A DNA stretch of 64,000 nt, taken from contig NZ_CP070491.1 in assembly GCF_016925495.1 (NCBI RefSeq), positions 3,794,001-3,858,000 on the forward strand. The letters are read 5' to 3'. Both the position numbers and the translations under genes were made by a program. The notes under the pieces are model-generated. The model worked only from the letters and a program-made list of their open reading frames with translations. It was not told the DNA's origin and did no database searches. Shown piece by piece: positions 57,640-64,000 of the stretch; within the stretch, counting starts at the first letter, position 1; the number at the start of each line of letters is the position of its first letter. Source of the stretch: Methylococcus sp. EFPC2 (GTDB taxonomy: Bacteria > Pseudomonadota > Gammaproteobacteria > Methylococcales > Methylococcaceae).

Positions 57640-57664
57640 GTAGGAGCGGGCTTTAGCCCGCGAT
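57640..57664 (+). repeat. REP-like palindromic element (copy 2)
   Basis: GTAGGAGCGGGCTTTAGCCC continues into GCGAT. It shares 22 of 25 positions with copy 1, in the same orientation, about 1.77 kb away. The inner GCGGGCTTTAGCCCGC part is self-complementary. Confidence 0.8.
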
Positions 57665-57736
57665 CAGTGCCAGGGCGGTAGCCGAGACTGCTTTCAAGCC
57701 GAAAAATTTGCCCGGCCCGCACCACAGGCTCAGCTT

Positions 57737-57818
57737 TTGAGGCAGTAGCCTGGATAAACTAGCGCCGGACATCAGGACAAGGAGCTATCGATGGAAGCGT
57801 ATTTCCGCTATTGGGGCA
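57737..57818 (+). repeat. direct repeat A, 5' region of a relic cas3
   Basis: It runs from TTGAGGCAGTAGCCTG through the ATG at 57791 into MEAYFRYWG. It matches repeat B at 58459-58538 with a few substitutions and one-base indels, including the noncoding upstream part. Confidence 0.75.
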
Positions 57819-58183
57819 AAGCAGGAAAGGCGGGTGATGAAGGAGAAGGGGCGCCGTATCACCTGCTGCCTTATCACAGCTTGGATGTCGCGGCGGTAGG
57901 CGCGGTACTGCTGGAGCGGCACACCTTCCTGCGTTCCACACTGAGCCATAGGCTTGGCTGGTCGGAAGAGGCCTTGGCAGCATGGATCACGACGCTGCTG
58001 TCATTTCACGATCTGGGCAAGTTCGCCGAAAGTTTCCAGCAATTGAAACCGGACTTTCGTAAGTCCTGGTGGGGAGAGAGCTCACTCCGGCATTACGACA
58101 TACGCCACGACACCCTCGGGTTTTTGGGCTGGCACGACGCTTATCACTGGCGCGCCAGGCGTCCTGCAACGAATGGGAAATCT
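57791..58183 (+). pseudogene. cas3: Cas3 HD-domain N-terminal fragment, type I-E-like
   Basis: The first 131 codons encode the N-terminus of a Cas3: MEAYFRYWGKAGKAG, HLLPYHSLDVAAVGAV and the HD motif SFHDLGKFAESFQ. It resembles the intact Cas3 downstream (FRYWGK, YHLLPYHSLDVAA) but is clearly a different sequence, so it derives from another I-E system. The helicase part is gone. The frame runs on without a stop into the brnA antitoxin, giving a possible 202-residue HD-BrnA fusion protein. Confidence 0.8.
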
Positions 58184-58194
58184 ATGAAACCTGA
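58150..58194 (+). pseudogene. brnT: 3' remnant of a BrnT-type toxin gene
   Basis: In a different frame from the Cas3 fragment, the last 14 codons read ARQASCNEWEIYET and stop at TGA 58192-58194. This matches the BrnT C-terminus pattern ARxAxxxExxxYE. The stop overlaps the brnA start by a few bases, as in normal brnTA pairs. The rest of the toxin is missing, replaced by the Cas3 fragment. Confidence 0.6.
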
Positions 58195-58399
58195 ATACGA
58201 TTTTTCCACGGTCGAACGTGGTGCGGTAGTCGAGCCCACAGGCAGAACCCGCATCAGCATTTATCTTGACGGCGACATCCTAGCCTCTTTCCGCGCCCGA
58301 GCCGACGCCGAAGGCAAGGGTTACCAGACCCTCATCAACGCAGCATTGCGCGCAGCCATCAACCCTCAGACAGCCCCGGTGACGGTAGAAACTTTGTGA
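58184..58399 (+). CDS. brnA: BrnA-type antitoxin (orphaned)
   Basis: The 71-residue protein has the BrnA form: MKPEYDFSTVERGAV at the start, then RISIYLDGDILASFRARADAEGKGYQTLINAALRAAI, a ribbon-helix-helix DNA-binding fold. BrnA neutralises the BrnT ribonuclease and represses its operon. Here the toxin gene is destroyed, so it can act only as a DNA-binding protein or against a toxin elsewhere. Confidence 0.8.
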   Translation: MKPEYDFSTVERGAVVEPTGRTRISIYLDGDILASFRARADAEGKGYQTLINAALRAAINPQTAPVTVETL

Positions 58400-58458
58400 A
58401 AGAATCTGTGAGAAAGGTCGAATGTTGCTTGAGCATAAGCTTCGTCACAGACCCTGCA

Positions 58459-58538
58459 TTGAGGCAGTGGCCTGTAAAACTAGCGCCCGGCAAAACGGAT
58501 CTGAGCTTTCGATGGAAGCGTATTTTCGTTATTGGGGT
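58459..58538 (+). repeat. direct repeat B, 5' region of a relic cas3
   Basis: TTGAGGCAGTGGCCTGTAAA through MEAYFRYWG repeats the upstream and start region of repeat A about 720 bp away. Confidence 0.75.
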
Positions 58539-58586
58539 ACGGCTGGAGATATGTGCGTTTATACCCATGCTGTCTCACTCGCATAA
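58512..58586 (+). pseudogene. cas3: second Cas3 start fragment
   Basis: MEAYFRYWGTAGD is followed by unrelated codons and a stop after 24 residues. The first nine residues are identical to those of the fragment at 57791. It is a broken second copy of the relic cas3 start. Confidence 0.7.
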
Positions 58587-58751
58587 GTCATCTTGGTCGC
58601 TGGATGAGAGTGGATCGGTGGGCGGCGCTTGATATACGGTGTAGGTGGTTATCCGGCCTTTCTGGATATCGATAATTGAGGCTTCCAGTTCGGCATTCAA
58701 ATCCCGTTTTGCTTCCCAGCGCTCAAGGTTTTGATCATTCAATTTACTCAT
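58575..58751 (-). CDS. small acidic protein, possible antitoxin-like
   Basis: The 58-residue product starts MSKLNDQNLERWEAKRDLNAELEASI and ends with an acidic tail SSSDQDDLCE. GGAG lies 7 nt before the ATG at 58751. The segment ERWEAKRDLNAELxxSIxDIxKG resembles the front of helix-turn-helix antitoxins next to RelE-type toxins, but the DNA-binding half is absent, so it may be truncated. It faces the cas genes in the opposite direction. Confidence 0.5.
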   Translation of the reverse strand: MSKLNDQNLERWEAKRDLNAELEASIIDIQKGRITTYTVYQAPPTDPLSSSDQDDLCE

Positions 58752-58879
58752 AAATGGCTCCATAACGGATTTCTATAGGCGCGTCTTTCCCGATACACCA
58801 TATCCGGCAATGAATTGGGTGGTATGGGAATTCAAGGCGATTAGCTTGTGAAAACGAGGGACACGGTGAAGGATTTCCA

Positions 58880-61549
58880 ATGTCAAATCAACTAGCTTTT
58901 TTCAGGTATTGGGGTAAAAGCAGCCGAGATTTTCCTCCTCGTCGAGAACAATATCCGGGTTGGCATCTATTGCCTTATCACAGTCTGGATGTAGCGGCAG
59001 TGGCATATGTCTGGTGGGATTCGAGTCGTTCCATCCGCCGGGCCTTTCCCGCCGTTCTGGACGTAGACCGCGATGATGAGCAAGCCATGACGGAACTCAA
59101 GGCTTGGTTGTTGTTCTTCGTCGCGTTGCACGATCTGGGCAAGTTCGATGTGCGGTTCCAATCCAAAGCTCCGGGGGTTACGGGAGTACTTTGGCCCGAG
59201 CTAGGACAGAAGCTCCGTGGTATTCCGCCCGATGACCGTAGGCACTATGACCATGGTATCGGGGGGTATTGCTGGTTTTCATCGGAAGCCGATTCCCTCC
59301 TCGGAATCGAGGATGAAGATAACTACTACGGGGCTATGGATTACTGGGCACCATGGTTGGCATCGGTAGCCGGACATCACGGGGAAATCATTTCGCCAAA
59401 CGCAGATTCGGATGGTATCCGAAATTTTGCAGGATTGGAGGCGCTGGACATCGAAGCGCGGAAAGCATGGTTCGCTGAGCTTGAAGCCCTATTCCTTGTG
59501 CCAGTCGGTCTGTCTTTGCGGGACAGGCCGCCGCAAATAACAAACGACAACCGCGCCGCGCAAAACCTAATCGCCGGTTTCTGCTCAGTGGCCGACTGGG
59601 TGGGTTCAAACACCCGGTATTTTTCTTACTGTGCCGAAATTCTCGAACCCGCCGCCTATCTCTCTCAGCGGATCGCGGATATAACTGACAAACGGGTGCT
59701 GCATTCTTGCGGCCTGCAGGGGCAAGTCCTGGATTATTCCGGGATCACCGCGCTACTCCCGGAGGGTGAAAAGCCACGGGGCGTGCAAACCATGGTGGAT
59801 GCCTTGCCTGTGGAGTCGGGTTTGCTCTTGGTGGAAGCCCCCACCGGCTCTGGTAAGACGGAAGCGGCGTTAGGTTACGCTTGGCGCTTGCTTGAAGCGG
59901 GATTGGCCGATTCCATTGTGTTTGCCCTGCCTACCCAAGCCACAGCCAACGCCATGCTCAAGAGGCTGGAAGATTTCGCCAAATTGGCCTTCCGGGAAGG
60001 TACGAATATCGTCTTGGCTCACGGGAAGTCGCAACTCAATGATGACTTCAAACGGCTGACAGAAACCGGGCGTCGCCCGAGCATCCAAGGCGAAGAGGAA
60101 GCCGCCGCACAATGCACCGCTTGGCTGGCGCAAAGCCGCAAGCGCGCTTTCCTGGGACAAATCGGCGTTTGTACGGTGGACCAAGTCTTGCTTTCCGCAC
60201 TGCCGGTCCGTCATAAGTTTGTGCGGGGCTTTGGGATCAATCACGGCGTGCTCATCGTGGACGAAGTTCACGCCTATGACAGCTATATGACGGGTTTGCT
60301 GGAAGAAATCCTGGCCCGGCAAGCGCGAACTGGCGGTTCCGCACTATTGCTTTCTGCCACCCTGCCCGCGAATCAACGCAAGCGCTTGGTCGAGGCTTGG
60401 GGCGCCAAGAAAGTCGAGGATTCTAATGACTATCCGTTGTTGACCCATGCCATGGGCCGACGCCTCTGCACGCCAGAGCTCTCCTCTGAACATCACCCCG
60501 AGCCGCGCACGGTCGCGGTTGAATGCCTCGCCACCCCTAAAGCGGAACCGGACGAAGCGACGATGGCCCGAGTCATCGAAGCGGCTGAGAGCGGCGCACA
60601 GGTCGTCTTGATCGTCAATCTGGTGGACGTGGCGCAGAAAGCCGCGAAGGCATTGCGGGATAAAACGTCGGTTCCGGTGGACATCTTCCATGCTCGCTAT
60701 CGATTCGAGGACCGCAAAGCCAAGGAGAAAGCCGCTATTGGGCATTATGGCAAGGAGGCGGCGCGAGAAGCCGGGCGCATTTTGGTAGCGACGCAGGTGG
60801 TGGAGCAAAGCCTGGATCTCGATTTCGATTGGATGGTGACGCAAATCTGCCCGGTGGATTTGCTGTTCCAGCGGCTGGGTCGGCTGCACCGGCACAACCG
60901 ATCCAGGCCATCAGATTTCGAGTCGTCCCGTTGTACTGTGCTAGTCCCCGAGAGCGGCAAATACGGCTTGATCGAATGCATTTATGGCGATCCCCGGCTG
61001 TTGTGGCGCACCGAGCAATTGTTGAAGCGACCGGGCGGATTGATCGAGTTTCCAGGCGCTTACCGGCAATGGATCGAGGCGGTTTATGGGGAAGCTTGGT
61101 CGGATGATAAAGATGAACCGGAGGATGTTTTCGGCGGGCATTGTGGCTGGAAGCAGCGCCAGGAACAAAAGCGTAGTGATGCTGCCCGCTACGTGCGGAT
61201 GAACATCCGGGAATTCCGGGACGATCAAGACACCGTGGCCTCCCTGACCCGCGATGAGGAAATGGGTCATACAGTGCTGCCCTTGAGCGCGGACGGCAAG
61301 GCGTTCTTGGATGGGCGAAGGCTGAAGGACTTGGATGACATGGATAAGGCCGAGGCCATCAACTTGAACGGTATTCCCGCTCCGGCGAGTTGGAGGTTCT
61401 TGCAATCGCTGGAAACCAATGATGAAGGCTGCCGGGTGTTGCCGATGGAGCGTCAAGGCGGTGTTTGGCGCGGGGCGGCGGGAAGTACCGACTTAACTTA
61501 CTCGCAGGAATACGGCCTCGCGAAAGCAATTAAAGAGTCGGGCGGGTGA
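58880..61549 (+). CDS. cas3: CRISPR-associated helicase/nuclease Cas3, type I-E
   Basis: Cas3 is recruited by Cascade to degrade target DNA. The 889-residue protein has the HD nuclease (HSLDVAAVAYVWW; VALHDLGKFDVRFQ), Walker A EAPTGSGKTEAALGYA near residue 320, DEVH box IVDEVHAYDSYM, motif III LLSATLPANQ and motif VI LLFQRLGRLHRHN. GAAGGA precedes the ATG. All catalytic motifs are intact. It is followed by a 330-bp gap holding the mini-array and promoter. Confidence 0.95.
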   Translation: MSNQLAFFRYWGKSSRDFPPRREQYPGWHLLPYHSLDVAAVAYVWWDSSRSIRRAFPAVLDVDRDDEQAMTELKAWLLFFVALHDLGKFDVRFQSKAPGVTGVLWPELGQKLRGIPPDDRRHYDHGIGGYCWFSSEADSLLGIEDEDNYYGAMDYWAPWLASVAGHHGEIISPNADSDGIRNFAGLEALDIEARKAWFAELEALFLVPVGLSLRDRPPQITNDNRAAQNLIAGFCSVADWVGSNTRYFSYCAEILEPAAYLSQRIADITDKRVLHSCGLQGQVLDYSGITALLPEGEKPRGVQTMVDALPVESGLLLVEAPTGSGKTEAALGYAWRLLEAGLADSIVFALPTQATANAMLKRLEDFAKLAFREGTNIVLAHGKSQLNDDFKRLTETGRRPSIQGEEEAAAQCTAWLAQSRKRAFLGQIGVCTVDQVLLSALPVRHKFVRGFGINHGVLIVDEVHAYDSYMTGLLEEILARQARTGGSALLLSATLPANQRKRLVEAWGAKKVEDSNDYPLLTHAMGRRLCTPELSSEHHPEPRTVAVECLATPKAEPDEATMARVIEAAESGAQVVLIVNLVDVAQKAAKALRDKTSVPVDIFHARYRFEDRKAKEKAAIGHYGKEAAREAGRILVATQVVEQSLDLDFDWMVTQICPVDLLFQRLGRLHRHNRSRPSDFESSRCTVLVPESGKYGLIECIYGDPRLLWRTEQLLKRPGGLIEFPGAYRQWIEAVYGEAWSDDKDEPEDVFGGHCGWKQRQEQKRSDAARYVRMNIREFRDDQDTVASLTRDEEMGHTVLPLSADGKAFLDGRRLKDLDDMDKAEAINLNGIPAPASWRFLQSLETNDEGCRVLPMERQGGVWRGAAGSTDLTYSQEYGLAKAIKESGG

Positions 61550-61557
61550 GACCGCCC
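61540..61557. other. hairpin over the cas3 stop codon
   Basis: Arms GGGCGG (61540-61545) and CCGCCC (61552-61557) place the TGA stop inside the loop. The right arm runs into the degenerate CRISPR repeat. It may help end the cas3 transcript or the opposing guide RNA. Confidence 0.45.
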
Positions 61558-61642
61558 GGCTACCCCACAGGCGTGGGGAACTTTTCCACGTAAAAAATCG
61601 GATCAATCCGAATTACGGGTCATCCCCGAAGATGGGGAACGA
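61555..61642 (-). CRISPR. minimal repeat-spacer-repeat unit with degenerate I-E repeats, candidate CreR-type guide
   Basis: On the minus strand a repeat-like GTTCCCC...GGGGATGACCCG (61616-61640 core) is followed by a 32-nt spacer (61584-61615) and a second repeat-like AAGTTCCCCACG...GTGGGG (61555-61583). In type I-E repeats, 8 nt after the GGGG stem form the crRNA 5' handle; here that is ATGACCCG. The second repeat has an intact CCCCAC/GTGGGG stem but a diverged handle, so the unit would yield one guide. A -10-like TAAAAT (61649-61654, minus strand) would start RNA at the first repeat. Confidence 0.8.
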
Positions 61643-61659
61643 AAGTGAATTTTAACACT

Positions 61660-61721
61660 TAAGCTCGACAAAAAACGTTAAATCCAAATTACTTGATTTA
61701 AATATTTATGGAATTTACCAT
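61660..61721 (+). promoter_or_regulatory. Cascade operon promoter with an overlapping guide-target site
   Basis: TTGATT (61693-61698), 17 nt, TACCAT (61716-61721) form a promoter 30 nt before the small ORF. On the minus strand the protospacer (61660-61691) starts TAATTTGGATTTA directly after an AAG PAM (61692-61694) that overlaps the -35. It matches the mini-array guide at positions 1-5, 7-11, 13 and 15. Confidence 0.7.
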
Positions 61722-61751
61722 GCGCTCTGTGTCCACAAAGGAGGCGATGGG

Positions 61752-61880
61752 ATGTCTGAATTTGTTCGAGAAATTCGTGAACTAGTCGAGGCGCTAAACA
61801 AAACCACGCCGCTAGCTGTAGCTGCTTTGGCGCTTATGTTGGCGATTTCCGTGATGTGGATGACAGGAGGCCATAAATGA
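61752..61880 (+). CDS. 42-residue single-pass membrane peptide in the cas operon
   Basis: The frame has a perfect AAAGGAGG ribosome-binding site 7 nt before the ATG (61737-61744). The peptide has a charged N-terminal amphipathic stretch (MSEFVREIRELVEALNK), one hydrophobic helix of about 18 residues (PLAVAALALMLAISVMWM) and a short TGGHK tail. Its TGA overlaps the ATG of cse1 (ATGA), so translation of cse1 is coupled to it. I do not know any such conserved gene in type I-E operons. A membrane tether or small toxin are both possible. Confidence 0.75.
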   Translation: MSEFVREIRELVEALNKTTPLAVAALALMLAISVMWMTGGHK

Positions 61881-63406
61881 ATTTGATGAAACAACCATGG
61901 GTTCCGGTAAGGTTACGGGCAGGCGCAGCAAAAGGCCGTATGTTGACTTTGGAAGACTTGCTTTGCGGACGGGAAGAGTGGGAAATCGCCCTGCCCCGCG
62001 ACGACTTGGAAATGGCTTGCCTGCAATTGTTGATTTCCTTCGTCCAGGTGATGTTTCCGCCCGACGACGCGCCAGCCCTGCGCCAACGGGCCAAATCCCC
62101 GCTCTCGCCTGAAGAGTTCGCGGATGGTGCCGACAAGCTCAGCGATTGGTTCGACCTTGACCATCCCGAATGGCCATTCATGCAAACCCGTGGCGTCAAG
62201 GCCGACGAGGCTACCCCCATCCAAAAGCTGCTGATTGGTTTACCGGAAGGCAATAACCATGCGTTTTTTAACCAACCAGGGGAAATTCGCTATCTGGGTG
62301 CGCCCGCCACGGCTATTGCGCTGTTCCATCAAGCGGTGAACTGCCCCAGTTTCGGTGGCGGCTTCAAGGGAGGGTTGCGGGGTGGAGCACCGATTACCAC
62401 CTTGGTGTCGGGTACTCATTTGCGGGAAACAATTTGGCGGAACGTCCTCACCCGCGAATCCATCGCCGATCTGTTGCCGACCTACGACTTTGATCTTGCG
62501 CACGATCAGCCCACTTGGGTTCAGCCTATCAAAGCGGGCGAGACTTTCCCTACTTCGCGAATTGGCCTGTTACGCGGTTTGTTCTGGCAACCGGCTCATG
62601 TTGGCTTGGTTCGCTCCGATGACGATCAACCTTGCCAATTGCTTGGCGGTGAGCCCGGATCAGCTTATACCGGTTTCTTCAAAGAGAAATTCACCTATAC
62701 GGCCGAGGGCGCGCCTTGGTCCCATCCACATGGTGCCCTGCAAATTACTACAAAAAAGGGCAAGCGTGAGGAAAGGTTCCTGTCCTTTACGACTACCGCG
62801 CCCGCTTGGACTTTGCTGAGCGAATTCGTGGTTCCTCGCGGCAGCAAGCAAGACCCGGAGGGTAGCCGTCCGGCATCTGCAATCGCTCAGTTCGGCAAGA
62901 CTTGGCCGAGAAAATCATTGCCACTGCTAGTGGGGGGTTATCGCAGCAATCAAGCGTCTGTCATCGAACGCCGCCACGAACTGTTCAGCCTGGCGAGTGG
63001 CTGGGATCAAGCCGGGAACAACCTTAAACACTTGGTCGAACTGGCGCTTAAAAGCCGAGACGCCCTGCGGAAGAAGCTGTTCTATGTTGGCAAAGGCAAT
63101 AAGGACAAGGGTTTCAAAGGGTTGGGCGTGGGGTTGCAACAAACCGGTGAAACCCTATTTTTCCGCCGCACTGAGCGATTGATTCAAAATGCCTTGGCGG
63201 ATGTCGCTTTCGATGATGCACAATTCAATATCCACCGCAAGAACTTCGTGGCTGTGCTGGCCGACGTTTGCCAAGACATTTTCGGCGAATTGACCGGCCC
63301 TTACGCCGCCAAGCCGGAACTCGTTCCCATCATCGCCGTGGCCCGCGCCGGGCTGGGCGCCGATCTAGCCAGTCTTAAACAAGAGGTACAGGCCGATGGC
63401 AGATAA
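61877..63406 (+). CDS. cse1: Cascade large subunit Cse1 (CasA, Cas8e)
   Basis: Cse1 recognises the PAM and recruits Cas3. The 509-residue protein has the family start MNLMKQPWVPVRLRAGA, the block SDWFDLDHPEWPFMQTRGVK, FFNQPGEIRYLGAP and HPHGALQITTKKGKREERFL, and a C-terminal helical bundle. AGGAGG lies 6 nt before the ATG. It overlaps the small ORF by 4 bp and cse2 by 11 bp. Confidence 0.94.
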   Translation: MNLMKQPWVPVRLRAGAAKGRMLTLEDLLCGREEWEIALPRDDLEMACLQLLISFVQVMFPPDDAPALRQRAKSPLSPEEFADGADKLSDWFDLDHPEWPFMQTRGVKADEATPIQKLLIGLPEGNNHAFFNQPGEIRYLGAPATAIALFHQAVNCPSFGGGFKGGLRGGAPITTLVSGTHLRETIWRNVLTRESIADLLPTYDFDLAHDQPTWVQPIKAGETFPTSRIGLLRGLFWQPAHVGLVRSDDDQPCQLLGGEPGSAYTGFFKEKFTYTAEGAPWSHPHGALQITTKKGKREERFLSFTTTAPAWTLLSEFVVPRGSKQDPEGSRPASAIAQFGKTWPRKSLPLLVGGYRSNQASVIERRHELFSLASGWDQAGNNLKHLVELALKSRDALRKKLFYVGKGNKDKGFKGLGVGLQQTGETLFFRRTERLIQNALADVAFDDAQFNIHRKNFVAVLADVCQDIFGELTGPYAAKPELVPIIAVARAGLGADLASLKQEVQADGR

Positions 63407-63941
63407 AAAAAACCTGGAAACGGAATTTCTAGAAATCTGCGAGAAATTCCATGGGAAACGCGGACCTGATGGAACTTACAAGGGTGGCTTGGACAACGGA
63501 CTGAAAGCGCAGATTCGCCGAATCGCGGAACCAGACGACTTGCGGGATACGCCCGCGCTTTATCGACTGTTCAACCATACGCGACCCCACGATGGCTGGC
63601 TGAGGATCGTATTCCTTCTGCCTTGGTGTGAGGACTGTGGCGACGCCAAACGCGCTTCCACCCCCCGTTTCGGCAGGCAGTTGAAGGAAGCCAGTATCAG
63701 CGATCTGCGCTTGTTCCAAGTGGCCCGTTCGTGTTCTCCGCTCGATATCATCCAACTGCGCCGCTTGGCGATCATGCTCAAGCATCCTCGGGTGGATTGG
63801 GAAACCTTTGGCTGGCTGCTTTATCGCTCGGAGCAGGACGGTTCCTGGAGCCGAAATTCCAAGCGCCAACTCATTGAAGATTTTTTCATCGCTCAACCCA
63901 CCTCTTCTGGCCAAAAAAAGGACGCCGCTCATGAACTCTAA
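63396..63941 (+). CDS. cse2: Cascade small subunit Cse2 (CasB, Cas11)
   Basis: The 181-residue helical protein has Cse2 features: ALYRLFNHTRPHDGWLRIVFLLPW near residue 50, GRQLKEASISDLRLFQVARS and LRRLAIMLKHPRVDWETFGWLLY. Two copies line the Cascade backbone and stabilise the R-loop. It overlaps both neighbours by 11 bp. Confidence 0.93.
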   Translation: MADKKNLETEFLEICEKFHGKRGPDGTYKGGLDNGLKAQIRRIAEPDDLRDTPALYRLFNHTRPHDGWLRIVFLLPWCEDCGDAKRASTPRFGRQLKEASISDLRLFQVARSCSPLDIIQLRRLAIMLKHPRVDWETFGWLLYRSEQDGSWSRNSKRQLIEDFFIAQPTSSGQKKDAAHEL

Positions 63942-64000
63942 GAATTTCGTCAACTTCCATGTGCTGATTTCGCACAGCCCTTCTTGCCTCAACCGCGACG
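63931..64000 (+). CDS. cas7: Cascade backbone Cas7 (Cse4, CasC), N-terminal part only
   Basis: The visible MNSKNFVNFHVLISHSPSCL continues with NRD to the window edge. This is the Cas7e N-terminus, which forms the six-copy crRNA backbone. The gene runs off the right end; cas5, cas6 and cas1-cas2, and any main array, should follow. Confidence 0.9.
   Translation, partial: MNSKNFVNFHVLISHSPSCLNRD

Noticed and set aside
61747-61785. Alternative ATG at 61747 for the small cas-operon ORF
   Set aside because: It is in another frame, only 2 nt from the ribosome-binding site, and stops after 12 codons.

Overview
The window comes from a gammaproteobacterial methanotroph of the Methylococcus type (Methylococcaceae, type Ib/X). 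This rests on a complete particulate methane monooxygenase operon (pmoCAB), formaldehyde-activating enzyme (fae), two methylene-tetrahydromethanopterin dehydrogenase paralogues, methanofuran/tetrahydromethanopterin cofactor genes and a pyruvate phosphate dikinase. The sequence is GC-rich and tightly packed, with many overlapping start and stop codons.

Layout. 0-7.2 kb: C1-carrier cluster (CitG-like gene, fae, HisA-like gene, then the overlapping mfnD-mfnF-pabB-mfnE-prmC series). 7.4-11.6 kb: a CNNM/CBS membrane protein and the sulfate ABC transporter cysTWA. 11.6-14.4 kb: an AT-richer island with a glycosyltransferase and an acyltransferase. 14.4-22.4 kb: housekeeping (cca, TauE-type exporter, trmJ, suhB, carbonic anhydrase, rdgB, LOG-family protein), then a cytidylate-kinase-like gene overlapping an orphan ATP-synthase epsilon-like gene. 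22.4-34.8 kb: carbon and energy block (ppdK, two mtdB-type genes, Bat proteins, a divergent CRP-type regulator, pmoCAB with terminator). 35.2-36.4 kb: a complete IS30-family element between pmoB and gyrB. 36.5-52.4 kb: gyrB-recF, an isc operon without iscU, trhP, cysM, rlmD, moxR, pyrE, marC and a 2Fe-2S ferredoxin. 52.7-55.9 kb: molybdate uptake modABC plus a two-domain molbindin. 55.9-57.7 kb: an NCS2 permease between two REP-like palindromes. 57.7-64.0 kb: a defence region.

The defence region is the most unusual part. It holds debris of an older type I-E CRISPR system (a Cas3 HD fragment spliced to a brnT/brnA toxin-antitoxin remnant, plus a second short Cas3 start). A complete cas3 follows, then cse1, cse2 and the start of cas7; the window ends there. 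Between cas3 and cse1 two degenerate type I-E repeats enclose exactly one 32-nt spacer. Read on the minus strand, this guide matches a site just downstream of the mini-array at guide positions 1-5 and 7-11. Its first two mismatches fall at positions 6 and 12, the bases flipped out in Cascade. The site has an AAG PAM and abuts the -35 of the promoter that drives the Cascade operon. This has the architecture of a CreR-type autorepressing CRISPR RNA. The same promoter first drives a 42-residue single-pass membrane peptide that overlaps the start of cse1.

Functionally the window joins methane oxidation, formaldehyde capture on H4MPT, synthesis of the cofactors involved and molybdenum supply (for formate or formylmethanofuran dehydrogenases) in one genomic neighbourhood. 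All functional assignments are from reading motifs in the sequence; no database searches were run.
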